From: Aphrocallistes beatrix | Taxonomy: Eukaryota; Porifera; Hexactinellida; Sceptrulophora; Aphrocallistidae | DNA length: 64,000 nucleotides | Direction of reading: 5' to 3' | Assembly: GCA_963281255.1 (NCBI GenBank) | Contig: OY725503.1 | Span: 62,001-126,000, forward strand | Shown: positions 15,401 through 26,813 of the stretch, piece after piece | How positions within the stretch are numbered: the stretch's first letter is position 1 | How the letters are laid out: each line of letters opens with the position of its first letter | Made by a program: the position numbers and the translations under genes | The notes under the pieces: model-generated | What the model saw: only the letters and a program-made list of their open reading frames with translations | Databases searched by the model: none | What the model was told of the DNA's origin: nothing

Positions 15401-18400
15401 ATTCAAGGGAGTGACAAGTGAATATAGAGGGACAAATGGTTTCTTTTGGATGGGATATGTTAAGAACAAAGTGAAAAGCAGCATTTTGAGTTGAGAAAAT
15501 TAGCAGAAAAAATGAGAAAGATGCATTTCTGAATGGATGGGATGGCTGAGTGGGAATTCAAGGGAGTGACAAGTGAACATAGAGGGATAAATTGTTGCTT
15601 TTGGATGGGATATGTTAAGAATAAAGTGAAAAGTAGCATTTGGTGTTGAGAAAATTAGCAGAAAAAATGAGAAAGATGCATTTCTGAATGGATGGGATGG
15701 CTGAGTGGGAATTCAAGGCAGTGACAAGTGATTATAGAGGGACAAACGGTTTCTTTTGGATGGGATATGTTAAGAATAAAGTGAAAAGTAGCATTTGGTG
15801 TTGAGAAAATTAGCAGAAAAAATGAGAAAGATGCATTTCTGAATGGATGGGATGGCTGAGTGGGAATTCAAGGCAGTGACAAGTGATTATAGAGGGACAA
15901 ACGGTTTCTTTTGGATGGGATATGTTAAGAATAAAGTGAAAAGTAGCATTTGAGTTGAGAAAATTAGCAGAAAAAATGAGAAAGATGCATTTCTAAATGG
16001 ATGGGATGGTTGAGTGGGAATTCAAGGGAGTGTCAAGTGAATATAGAGGGACAAACGGTTTCTTTTGGATGGGATATGTTAAGAACAAAGTGAAAAGCAG
16101 CATTTTGAGTTGAGAAAATTAGCAGAAAAAATGAGAAAGATGCATTTCTGAATGGATGGGATGGTTGAGTGGGAATTCAAGGGAGTGACAAGTGAATATA
16201 GAGGGACAAATGGTTTCTTTTGGATGGGATATGTTAAGAACAAAGTGAAAAGCAGCATTTTGAGTTGAGAAAATTAGCCGAAAAAATGAGAAAGATGCAT
16301 TTCTGAATGGATGGGATGGCTGAGTGGGAATTCAAGGGAGTGACAAGTGAACATAGAGGGATAAATTGTTGCTTTTGGATGGGATATGTTAAGAATAAAG
16401 TGAAAAGTAGCATTTTGTGTTGAGAAAATTAGCAGAAAAAATGAGAAAGATGCATTTCTGAATGGATGGGATGGTTGAGTGGGAATTCAAGGGAGTGACA
16501 AGTGAACATAGAGGGACAAATTGTTGCTTTTGGATGGGATATGTTAAGAATAAAGTGAAAAGTAGCATTTTGTGTTGAGAAAATTAGCAGAAAAAATGAG
16601 AAAGATGCATTTATGAATGGATGGGATGGTTGAGTGGGAATTCAAGGGAGTGACAAGTGAATATAGAGGGACAAATTGTTGCTTTTGGATGGGATATGTT
16701 AAGAATAAAGTGAAAAGTAGCATTTTGTGTTGAGAAAATTAGCAGAAAAAATGAGAAAGATGCATTTATGAATGGATGGGATGGTTGAGTTGGAATTCAA
16801 GGGAGTGACAAGTGAATATAGAGGGACAAATGGTTTCTTTTGGATGGGATATGTTAAGAATAAAGTGAAAAGTAGCATTTTGAGTTGAGAAAATTAGCAG
16901 AAAAAATGAGAAAGATGCATTTCTGAATGGATGGGATGGCTGAGTGGGAATTCAAGGGAGTGACAAGTGAATATAGAGGGATAAATTGTTGCTTTTGGAT
17001 GGGATATGTTAAGAATAAAGTGAAAAGTAGTATTTTGTGTTGAGAAAATTAGCAGAAAAAATGAGAAAGATGCATTTCTGAATGGATGGGATGGCTGAGT
17101 GGGAATTCAAGGCAGTGACAAGTGATTATAGAGGGACAAACGGTTTCTTTTGGATGGGATATGTTAAGAATAAAGTGAAAAGTAGCATTTGAGTTGAGAA
17201 AATTAGCAGAAAAAATGAGAAAGATGCATTTCTGAATGGATGGGATGGTTGAGTGGGAATTCAAGGGAGTGACAAGTGAATATAGAGGGACAAATGGTTT
17301 CTTTTGGATGGGATATGTTAAGAACAAAGTGAAAAGCAGCATTTTGAGTTGAGAAAATTAGCAGAAAAAATGAGAAAGATGCATTTCTGAATGGATGGGA
17401 TGGTTGAGTGGGAATTCAAGGGAGTGACAAGTGAATATAGAGGGACAAATGGTTTCTTTTGGATGGGATATGTTAAGAACAAAGTGAAAAGTAGCATTTA
17501 GAGTTGAGAAAAATAGCAGAAAAAATGAGAAAGATGCATTTCTGAATGGATGGGATGGCTGAGTGGGAATTCAAGGCAGTGACAAGTGATTATAGAGGGA
17601 CAAACGGTTTCTTTTGGATGGGATATGTTAAGAACAAAGTGAAAAGCAGCATTTTGAGTTGAGAAAATTAGCAGAAAAAATGAGAAAGATGCATTTCTGA
17701 ATGGATGGGATGGTTGAGTGGGAATTCAAGGGAGTGTCAAGTGAATATAGAGGGACAAATGGTTTCTTTTGGATGAGATATGTTAAGAATAAAGTGAAAA
17801 GTAGCATTTAGAGTTGAGAAAAATAGCAGAAAAAATGAGAAAAATGCATTTCTGAATGGATGGGATGGTTGAGTGGCAATTCAAGGGAGTGTCAAGTTAA
17901 TATAGAGGGACAAATGGTTTCTTTTGGATGGGATATGTTAAGAATAAAGTGAAAAGTAGCATTTAGAGTTGAGAAAAATAGCAGAAAAAATGAGAAAGAT
18001 GCATTTCTGAATGGATGGGATGGATGAGTTGGAATTCAAGGCAGTGTCAAGTGAATATAGAGGGACAAATGGTTTCTTTTGGATGAGATATGTTAAGAAT
18101 AAAGTGAAAAGTAGCATTTAGAGTTGAGAAAAATAGCAGAAAAAATGAGAAAAATGCATTTCTGAATGGATGGGATGGTTGAGTGGCAATTCAAGGGAGT
18201 GTCAAGTGAATATAGAGGGACAAATGGTTTCTTTTGGATGAGATATGTTAAGAATAAAGTGAAAAGCAGCATTTTGAGTTGAGAAAATTAGCAGAAAAAA
18301 TGAGAAAAATGCATTTCTGAATGGATGGGATGGTTGAGTGGGAATTCAAGGGAGTGACAAGTGAATATAGAGGGACAAATGTTATTTTTATGGTTGAGAT

Positions 18401-21359
18401 ATGTTAAGAATAAAGTGAAAAGTAACATTTTGAGTTGAGAAAATTAGCAGAAAAAATGAGAAAGATGCATTTCTGAATGGATGGGATGGCTGAGTGGGAA
18501 TTCAAGGCAGTGACAAGTGATTATAGAGGGACAAACGGTTTCTTTTGGATGGGATATGTTAAGAACAAAGTGAAAAGCAGCATTTTGAGTTGAGAAAATT
18601 AGCAGAAAAAATGAGAAAGATGCATTTTTGAATGGATGGGATGGCTGAGTGGGAATTCAAGGCAGTGACAAGTGATTATAGAGGGACAAACGGTTTCTTT
18701 TGGATGGGATATGTTAAGAATAAAGTGAAAAGTAGCATTTGGTGTTGAGAAAATTAGCAGAAAAAATGAGAAAGATGCATTTCTGAATGGATGGGATGGC
18801 TGAGTGGGAATTCAAGGCAGTGACAAGTGATTATAGAGGGACAAACGGTTTCTTTTGGATGGGATATGTTAAGAATAAAGTGAAAAGTAGCATTTGAGTT
18901 GAGAAAATTAGCAGAAAAAATGAGAAAGATGCATTTCTGAATGGATGGGATGGTTGAGTTGGAATTCAAGGCAGTGACAAGTGATTATAGAGGGACAAAC
19001 GGTTTCTTTTGGATGGGATATGTTAAGAATAAAGTGAAAAGTAGCATTTGAGTTGAGAAAATTAGCAGAAAAAATGAGAAAGATGCATTTCTGAATGGAT
19101 GGGATGGCTGAGTGGGAATTCAAGGGAGTGTCAAGTGAATATAGAGGGACAAACGGTTTCTTTTGGATGGGATATGTTAAGAACAAAGTGAAAAGTAGCA
19201 TTTGAGTTGAGAAAATTAGCAGAAAAAATGAGAAAGATGCATTTATGAATGGATGGGATGGATGAGTTGGAATTCAAGGGAGTGACAAGTGAATATAGAG
19301 GGACAAATGGTTTCTTTTGGATGGGATATGTTAAGAATAAAGTGAAAAGTAGCATTTTGAGTTGAGAAAATTAGCAGAAAAAATGAGAAAGATGCATTTC
19401 TGAATGGATGGGATGGCTGAGTGGGAATTCAAGGGAGTGACAAGTGAATATAGAGGGATAAATTGTTGCTTTTGGATGGGATATGTTAAGAATAAAGTGA
19501 AAAGTAGTATTTTGTGTTGAGAAAATTAGCAGAAAAAATGAGAAAGATGCATTTCTGAATGGATGGGATGGCTGAGTGGGAATTCAAGGCAGTGACAAGT
19601 GATTATAGAGGGACAAACGGTTTCTTTTGGATGGGATATGTTAAGAATAAAGTGAAAAGTAGCATTTGAGTTGAGAAAATTAGCAGAAAAAATGAGAAAG
19701 ATGCATTTCTGAATGGATGGGATGGTTGAGTGGGAATTCAAGGGAGTGACAAGTGAATATAGAGGGACAAATGGTTTCTTTTGGATGGGATATGTTAAGA
19801 ACAAAGTGAAAAGCAGCATTTTGAGTTGAGAAAATTAGCAGAAAAAATGAGAAAGATGCATTTCTGAATGGATGGGATGGCTGAGTGGGAATTCAAGGGA
19901 GTGACAAGTGAACATAGAGGGATAAATTGTTGCTTTTGGATGGGATATGTTAAGAATAAAGTGAAAAGTAGCATTTGGTGTTGAGAAAATTAGCAGAAAA
20001 AATGAGAAAGATGCATTTCTGAATGGATGGGATGGCTGAGTGGGAATTCAAGGCAGTGACAAGTGATTATAGAGGGACAAACGGTTTCTTTTGGATGGGA
20101 TATGTTAAGAATAAAGTGAAAAGTAGTATTTGGTGTTGAGAAAATTAGCAGAAAAAATGAGAAAGATGCATTTCTGAATGGATGGGATGGCTGAGTGGGA
20201 ATTCAAGGCAGTGACAAGTGATTATAGAGGGACAAACGGTTTCTTTTGGATGGGATATGTTAAGAATAAAGTGAAAAGTAGCATTTGAATTGAGAAAATT
20301 ACCAGAAAAAATGAGAAAGATGCATTTCTGAATGGATGGGATGGTTGAGTGGGAATTCAAGGGAGTGTCAAGTGAATATAGAGGGACAGATGGTTTCTTT
20401 TGGATGGGATATGTTAAGAACAAAGTGAAAAGCAGCATTTTGAGTTGAGAAAATTAGCAGAAAAAATGAGAAAGATGCATTTCTGAATGGATGGGATGGC
20501 TGAGTGGGAATTCAAGGGAGTGACAAGTGAATATAGAGGGACAAATGGTTTCTTTTGGATGGGATATGTTAAGAACAAAGTGAAAATCAGCATTTTGAGT
20601 TGAGAAAATTAGCAGAAAAAATGAGAAAGCTGCATTTCTGAATGGATGGGATGGCTGAGTGGGAATTCAAGGGAGTGACAAGTGAACATAGAGGGATAAA
20701 TTGTTGCTTTTGGATGGGATATGTTAAGAATAAAGTGAAAAGTAGCATTTGGTGTTGAGAAAATTAGCAGAAAAAATGAGAAAGATGCATTTCTGAATGG
20801 ATGGGATGGCTGAGTGGGAATTCAAGGCAGTGACAAGTGAATATAGAGGGACAAATGGTTTCTTTTGGATGGGATATGTTAAGAATAAAGTGAAAAGTAG
20901 CATTTGAGTTGAGAAAATTAGCAGAAAAAATGAGAAAGATGCATTTCTGAATGGATGGGATGGTTGAGTGGGAATTCAAGGGAGTGACAAGTGAACATAG
21001 AGGGATAAATTGTTGCTTTTGGATGGGATATGTTAAGAATAAAGTGAAAAGTAGCATTTGGTGTTGAGAAAATTAGCAGAAAAAATGAGAAAGATGCATT
21101 TCTGAATGGATGGGATGGCTGAGTGGGAATTCAAGGCAGTGACAAGTGAATATAGAGGGACAAATGGTTTCTTTTGGATGGGATATGTTAAGAATAAAGT
21201 GAAAAGTAGCATTTGAGTTGAGAAAATTAGCAGAAAAAATGAGAAAGATGCATTTCTGAATGGATGGAATGGTTGAGTGGGAATTCAAGGGAGTGTCAAG
21301 TGAATATAGAGGGACAAATGGTTTCTTTTGGATGGGATATGTTAAGAATAAAGTGAAAA

Positions 21360-22486
21360 GTAGCATTTAGAGTTGAGAAAAATAGCAGAAAAAATGAGAA
21401 AGATGCATTTCTGAATGGATGGGATGGATGAGTTGGAATTCAAGGGAGTGACAAGTGAATATAGAGGGACAAATGGTTTCTTTTGGATGGGATATGTTAA
21501 GAACAAAGTGAAAAGTAGCATTTAGAGTTGAGAAAAATAGCAGAAAAAATGAGAAAGATGCATTTCTGAATGGATGGGATGGTTGAGTGGCAATTCAAGG
21601 GAGTGTCAAGTGAATATAGAGGGACAAATGGTTTCTTTTGGATGAGATATGTTAAGAATAAAGTGAAAAGTAGCATTTAGAGTTGAGAAAAATAGCAGAA
21701 AAAATGAGAAAAATGCATTTCTGAATGGATGGGATGGTTGAGTTGCAATTCAAGGGAGTGTCAAGTGAATATAGAGGGACAAATGGTTTCTTTTGGATGA
21801 GATATGTTAAGAATAAAGTGAAAAGCAGCATTTTGAGTTGAGAAAATTAGCAGAAAAAATGAGAAAAATGCATTTCTGAATGGATGGGATGGTTGAGTGG
21901 GAATTCAAGGGAGTGACAAGTGAATATAGAGGGACAAATGTTATTTTTATGGTTGAGATATGTTAAGAATAAAGTGAAAAGTAACATTTTGAGTTGAGAA
22001 AATTAGCAGAAAAAATGAGAAAGATGCATTTCTGAATGGATGGGATGGCTGAGTGGGAATTCAAGGCAGTGACAAGTGATTATAGAGGGACAAACGGTTT
22101 CTTTTGGATGGGATATGTTAAGAACAAAGTGAAAAGCAGCATTTTGAGTTGAGAAAATTAGCAGAAAAAATGAGAAAGATGCATTTCTGAATGGATGGGA
22201 TGGTTGAGTGGGAATTCAAGGGAGTGACAAGTGAATATAGAGGGACAAATGGTTTCTTTTGGATGGGATATGTTAAGAATAAAGTGAAAAGTAGCATTTA
22301 GAGTTGAGAAAAATAGCAGAAAAATGATAAAGATGCATTTCTGAATGGATGGGATGGTTGAGTGGCAATTCAAGAGAGTGTCAAGTGAATATAGAGGGAC
22401 AAATGTTATTTTTATGGTTGAGATATGTTAAGAATAAAGTGAAAAGTAACATTTTGAGTTGAGAAAATTAGCAGAAAAAATGGGAA
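21360..22486. repeat. Diverged edge of the satellite array
   Basis: The last seven or so monomers include several rarer variants: GAGTTGAGAAAAATAGC joints, GAGTGGCAATTC in place of GAGTGGGAATTC, and the GTTATTTTTATGGTTGAG variant (also near 2434, 12961 and 18381) near 21940 and 22404. One monomer, near 22320, has a shortened A run and an ATGATAAAG change. Homology stops abruptly after a partial monomer at about 22486, where unique sequence begins. Less homogenised monomers at an array edge are expected when exchange is concentrated in the interior. Confidence 0.75.
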
Positions 22487-22560
22487 AACTTTGATTCAGT
22501 TAGTTGGCGTTATTTAACAAAGGTCACGATTAAAGTTAAAAATGAAATAAAAATACTCAC

Positions 22561-23224
22561 TTTGTTTTTCTGTATATTCGATTCTCTTGCTCCTCCTGAT
22601 ACTGTGCCCTCTGCTCTCGAACGATCAGGGCAGGGCGTCCCGTGTATTTTGTGTCCACTTTTTTCTTGAAGTATTCCCTGACAGCCTTCACGGCGAGTTT
22701 CGAGGCGGGTGCCGGTGTTCTGGTGCCAGGTAGTCTCCGGTCTGGTGGATTTCGTGCGGAGTTTGCCGGTGCATTTCCTTTAATACTCAAAGAACATAAT
22801 TGGTTAGAGGACAATTATTCAACAGCCAAATCTGATTAGTTATATGAGTTGAGTGAATAGTCAATGAACATTATCCAAAGGTAAAACCATAGTAACTGTT
22901 ATGGATAGAGGTAAGCTCGTGTATGTCCAGGAATGTTGAAATGAAAGTGAAAGTTAATTGAAAGTAAACTGAAAATGAAAATGAAAGCTGGGTCATTTCG
23001 ATTCATACCTTTGACCCCAAGTAAATTAAACATGGTCAACGATTTTACTGCAAGAGAAGACAGATGGAGTGCAATCAAACGGTATTCCAGTCTATTCAGG
23101 TTAACATACCACTTCTGCTCGATGATCCTCTGGATGTGCAATCCCTTTTTTCCTGGATTGGATAGAGGACTTCCTCCTGTTCGGCTTGACCCTTCAGGTT
23201 GAACAGTGGCGAGTTGTGAAACAT
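22561..23224 (-). CDS. Unknown protein, 5' two coding exons; donor opens into the satellite
   Basis: I do not recognise the product. The best model has exon 1 at 23110-23224, starting MFHNSPLFNLKGQAEQEEV, ending at a GTATGT donor, and exon 2 at 22561-22777, after acceptor TATTAAAG. The phases agree (one base plus two). Exon 2 encodes a proline/arginine stretch followed by a charged region with KAVREYFKKK, YTGRPALIVREQ and QEEQENRIYRK. Exon 2 then meets a strong donor, ACAAA|GTGAGTA, in phase 2, so the protein should continue to the left. Only about 75 bp of unique sequence separates this donor from the satellite, so the next exon would lie beyond the array, outside the window. The reading frame stays open upstream of the chosen ATG, so the start is uncertain. 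A short charged microtubule- or DNA-associated protein is possible but not shown. Confidence 0.5.
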
Positions 23225-23943
23225 ACATTCGAAAATGGAAGTTATAATCCTAATTTCGTCGTATTTATAGTGTACACAGCATACCGCGCCTGTATCCGTC
23301 TATTCTATCTGCGCATAACTACGAGACAAGAGGTAGCTAGTTACTCAAACAAACCGAATATTTTATAATGAAAGTAGAAAGGAATGTAACCAATCGGAAT
23401 GTGAAATACTTCACTTGTGTGGTTGGATAATAATTTACACATCAAATAATGTACGAGAAAAAATATACGATAGAAATACAGTCGACTCCGCTTAATAGGG
23501 CCACTGTTTAATCGGGCCACTTTTGGCAGGACCGGAATAGTTCTCACCAGGTCTACTACAATCTCACCTGATGAACCAACTCAGAGTGGCTTTTAAAGGT
23601 GCTGAAATGTGGTGGTGTGAAACTACGGAGTATAATTTCAATACTATTCCCACATGATTTCTGTGGGAATACCGACAAAAACCCACAGAACCCACATGCC
23701 AGTAATGAGTCCACTGTATTCTTTAGGAATAATGAACGTACGGATTAGTATCTATCCTGCTAACACGTCATCTCCTCAGTAAGAGGAATCACAATATAAT
23801 AGAATTTAATGAATACATGTAACATTAATCAAACATAAGAGAATACTTGTATGGAATGAATTCCATTTGGGGGACCATAGTTACCAGATGCTAATAAGTG
23901 TCAGAAATATATAAATAGTCACATTCTCTGTAAGATTGCCGTC
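23225..23943. other. Intergenic stretch with a pogo-like repeat end
   Basis: No convincing exon is seen. At 23480-23547 it contains the left end of the pogo-like repeat family that recurs in this window (CAGTCGACTCCGCTTAATAGG, followed by GTTTAATCGGGCC and a GGACCGGAATAGTTCTCACC segment). No matching right end follows, so this is a truncated copy. The rest is AT-rich unique sequence. It should hold the 3' end of the gene ending at 23944 and the promoter of the gene starting at 23224. Confidence 0.5.
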
Positions 23944-24681
23944 TCATTCAGCGACGTGGACTTTCCCTTTTCTTGTTTTCTGTCGCATTATTTTGCGCCG
24001 AAAGTCCAGCACCTTCCCTTGCTGTCCGTCATCCAGTTTAGCAGTTCCCATGATGGCCGCCAACTCCTGTGGCTTCTTCCTAGCAACCTTGTCGGAATGT
24101 AAGCACTGCCTTATAAGGGAAATTATGTCGCCAGTCTTTGGCCACCTTTCACAAGTGTCGACCCAAGACTTTTTGAAGACACAGCTGAGTGGTAGCAACT
24201 GATGAGCCAGTTCTGATTGGCTCTGGAAGGTGTTGAATTGTGGCCTTGGCAAATCACACATTGAAGAATGGTGCTGAGAGTTATCCACTAGAAGTGGCGG
24301 ATTTTGTGGCATCAGTGGAGGCATGCCATGCTCCCTGATGGGCGACACATTGTGTGGCTGTGGGAAGGCGAAGTCAGGAGGGAACACTGGCGACACATTC
24401 GACCCTGTCAGAGGAGTGGGTGTGGCGTCGCTGAGTGGTGTGGCAGCGGAACATGATCGGCTGGAGTAGGCGCGAAGTCTCGGAAAGGAGTGGCACGGGG
24501 GGAAGGACCGGATGTTCGGATGGTGAAGGGGAGACTGTTGAAGCGGAGTGGAAACGGAGTTCCGTGTTTGAGACTTCTCCGCAACGGGAAAGAATGATGG
24601 AGCAGAATTCTGAAGATGTGGATTCATAATACAATCAAGGTTAAATAAAGGAAAAGTGGAATACTCGAATGGTTCGCTCAT
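23944..24681 (-). CDS. Unknown intronless protein A, tandem paralogue of 25168-25887
   Basis: A 245-residue open frame starts MSEPFEYSTFPLFNLDCI. Residues 1 to about 165 are rich in Pro, Ser, His and Asn (LQQSPLHHPN, FAFPQPHNVSPIREHG, MPPLMPQNPPLL) and look disordered. The last 75 or so residues (LLPLSCVFKKSW to MRQKTRKGKVHVAE) look helical and end in a basic patch. The N-terminal part is nearly identical, in DNA as well, to the neighbouring gene at 25168-25887. The C-terminal part is only loosely similar. Relative to that gene there is an insertion of about 13 codons near 24440-24478 (RAYSSRSCSAATPLSD). The proline-rich arm with a basic tail suggests a nuclear or DNA-binding protein, but I could not assign a family. 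Preservation of the frame in both diverged tails argues that it is translated. Confidence 0.7.
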   Translation of the reverse strand: MSEPFEYSTFPLFNLDCIMNPHLQNSAPSFFPVAEKSQTRNSVSTPLQQSPLHHPNIRSFPPCHSFPRLRAYSSRSCSAATPLSDATPTPLTGSNVSPVFPPDFAFPQPHNVSPIREHGMPPLMPQNPPLLVDNSQHHSSMCDLPRPQFNTFQSQSELAHQLLPLSCVFKKSWVDTCERWPKTGDIISLIRQCLHSDKVARKKPQELAAIMGTAKLDDGQQGKVLDFRRKIMRQKTRKGKVHVAE

Positions 24682-25167
24682 GTTTACAAGATAGTTATGT
24701 AAGAGGATTTAACTTTTGACTGAGCTATTCCATATATATTTGTATTCTTTGTTAATATCTTTGCTCTGTAAACTCCAGTTCTCCAGTACTTTCCCGGCAC
24801 ATGTTAGAGGTTTAGTAGGAACTATGATATATTATAAATAGACTTTTAACTGAATAAATCATTTAGGTAATTCCCAGTTTCTTAAGTCTTAGAAATCTGC
24901 TAACTTCAGCGTACAACGAATTTAGTGGTACTTTCATAACATTAGCATCATCATACTGAGTGCATATACTAGCTTCTACTATGTGGTTATGTGAGCTTAT
25001 CATGTATGTTGAGATTTGATCAGCTGTTTAATAGACGAATTAAACAGATTACTCACATTAACATCATTACGTCGATATAACATCAGAATATTCTATTTTT
25101 AGACTATATATCTTTACATCTATATAAATCTATATATACTTCTACAAGGATATTCATACATAACTAT
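24682..25167. other. Intergenic, duplicated 5' flank
   Basis: No gene is seen. The roughly 50 bp upstream of the 24681 start (AGATAGTTATGTAAGAGGAT) match those upstream of the 25887 start, so the tandem duplication included the proximal promoter. The remainder is AT-rich unique sequence. Confidence 0.5.
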
Positions 25168-25887
25168 CTAAAGTTCTGTTTGGGACTTTCCGCGGGTTGT
25201 AAGCTTGGTTTGTCTGTTCCTTTGACGCATCATCTTACGCCGTACATCCAACAGCCATATCCGCTCCTCCTCACTGAGCTCGGCGGATGCCATGATGCTG
25301 TTCATTTCTTGGGGCTTTTTCTGGGATACTTTCTTCGCGTCCAAGCACTGGCGAATTGTGGCGCGTTTCTCTGTCGCTGCCGCAGTTTCGCATATTTGAG
25401 CCCAGTTCTCTCTGAAGATACAGCTGAGTGGTAGCAACTGACGAGCCAGTTCTGATTGGCTCTGGAAGGTGTTGAATTGTGGCCTTGGTAAATCACACAT
25501 TGAAGAATGGTGCTGAGAGTTATCCACTAGAAGTGGCGGATTTTGTGGCATCAGTGGAGGCATGCCATGCTCCCTGATGGGCGACACATTGTGTGGCTGT
25601 GGGAAGGCGAAGTCAGGAGGGAACACTGGCGACACATTCGACCCTGTCAGAGGAGTGGGTGTGGCGGCGCGAGGTCTCGGAAAGGAGTGGCACGGGGGGA
25701 AGGACCGGATGTTCGGATGGTGAAGGGGAGACTGTTGAAGTGGAGTGGAAACGGAGTTCCGTGTTTGAGACTTCTCCGCAACGGGAAAGAATGATGGAGC
25801 AGAATTCTGAAGAGGTGAATTAATAATACAATCAAGGTTGGACAGAGAAAAAGTGGAATTTCCTAAATATTCAAATGTTTCGCTCAT
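25168..25887 (-). CDS. Unknown intronless protein B, tandem paralogue of 23944-24681
   Basis: A 239-residue open frame starts MSETFEYLGNSTFSLSNLD. From QNSAPSFFPVAEKSQ through QFNTFQSQSELA it matches gene A almost residue for residue (for example PFPPDFAFP-like and MPPLMPQNPPLL blocks). From LLPLSCIFRENW onward the two differ at roughly half of positions, keeping only a scaffold: IRQCL, a KKPQE motif, then LD.RRK.MRQ. The C-terminus is a basic run (RRKMMRQRNRQTK) and a short tail. The alignment LSEEERIWLLDVRRK is faintly reminiscent of the region before the basic helix of Maf-type bZIP proteins, but no zipper follows. No intron is needed, unlike most genes here. Function unknown; nuclear role inferred. 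Confidence 0.7.
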   Translation of the reverse strand: MSETFEYLGNSTFSLSNLDCIINSPLQNSAPSFFPVAEKSQTRNSVSTPLQQSPLHHPNIRSFPPCHSFPRPRAATPTPLTGSNVSPVFPPDFAFPQPHNVSPIREHGMPPLMPQNPPLLVDNSQHHSSMCDLPRPQFNTFQSQSELARQLLPLSCIFRENWAQICETAAATEKRATIRQCLDAKKVSQKKPQEMNSIMASAELSEEERIWLLDVRRKMMRQRNRQTKLTTRGKSQTEL

Positions 25888-26813
25888 GTTTAGTACAGAT
25901 AGTTATGTTAGAGGATTTGACTTATTATATACTCACTTATTCGATTGCAATGTGGGGAGTCACCACTAGTGTCAAGATTTCTACTAAAACCAGAGTAGAA
26001 AGCCTTTATTAAAATGACCAAAAAGTAGAAGCAAATGTGTAGAGTAGAAAATGTTCATTGTTGCAGGATAATATTACTTTATACTGGTATAGCAATCATC
26101 TTATAGTAACCTTATCATGTGGGTAAGATGTGTATGTGCCTGCAGGTCTGTTATATTAATTAATGTAGTCAGTTCTGTACATATTTGAATATGCAAATAA
26201 GTGAGTTATCGAGAATAGCCATCAGACTCTGTAGAATGAAATCAGTGTTCGAACGGACTTTCAATGTGTTAGCGGTGGAACTTAATTTCTCACTTTATTT
26301 TCTGTTTTGCTGTTATTCTAAACCACTCAGTTAGTAGATAAAACTAATTGTAGGGATAAAATACAAAATTCAGGAAACAGAAAATACAATTGCCAATGAT
26401 CCATCTTCTGGAGAAACTTTAGAAAAGTCAATATTTTACAAATTAAAATGTAGTATTTATACTTTTTGAGTTGCTATTATCGTCGAAGCGATTCAGTAGA
26501 ACCTGACCTAATCCTGCAGTGTACATTTCGTGGTTGTTCCAGGTACTAAATTTGGAATTACCCTTCACAAAGCGAGTAGAACTCACATTTAGAATATTAA
26601 CATCATTTGTTAGAGAGTTTATTAAACAGAGCAGAAGCAACACACAGTAAGTGAAGATATATACATATATAAGTATATATACAAGTATATACATATACAT
26701 ATATATACATACATGCTGAATTGTAGTAAACTGAATAAACTTGAAGAGTGGATGTAAGATGCATTCCAAAGTGACAGCTGTTTCCTGATACTTAGAGGTA
26801 GGCCCTTCTAAAT
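25888..26813. repeat. Intergenic with an AT microsatellite (about 26657-26715)
   Basis: Overlapping open frames here are short and lack any recognisable protein. The notable content is a (TA/CATA)n simple repeat at about 26657-26715, ATATATACATATATAAG-type. Otherwise this is AT-rich unique sequence. Confidence 0.6.

Larger units (their letters stand above)
1..22486. repeat. Tandem satellite array, 154/155-bp monomer, about 145 copies
   Basis: The whole stretch is a head-to-tail array of one AT-rich monomer and continues beyond the left edge. Each monomer carries an EcoRI site (GAATTC in TGGGAATTCAAGG) and usually an NsiI site (ATGCAT). Length varies by one base at the joint: GCATTTGAGTTGAG gives 154 bp, while GCATTTTGAGTTGAG, GCATTTGGTGTTGAG and GCATTTAGAGTTGAG give 155 bp. 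Variant positions fall into recurrent combinations such as AGTGATTATAG/ACAAACGG, AACATAGAGGGATAAATTG and GATGAGTTGG, which defines monomer subtypes. No unique sequence or transposon interrupts it. Such an array is typical of centromeric, pericentromeric or other heterochromatin; that location is inferred. Confidence 0.98.

Noticed and set aside
175-22373. Repeated minus-strand open frames of 71-97 codons throughout the satellite
   Set aside because: They arise because two monomers (309 bp) are divisible by three and lack stops in one frame. They drift with each monomer length change and have no protein-like features.
1-22486. CRISPR-like regular array
   Set aside because: The whole 155-bp monomer is conserved, with no unique spacers, and the sequence is eukaryotic satellite.
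1-22486. CENP-B box in the satellite
   Set aside because: No match to the YTTCGTTGGAARCGGGA pattern was seen in the monomer.
24435-25823. Plus-strand frames opposite genes A and B
   Set aside because: They are antisense shadows; conservation between the two copies follows from near-identical DNA and the minus frame makes the longer, coherent protein.
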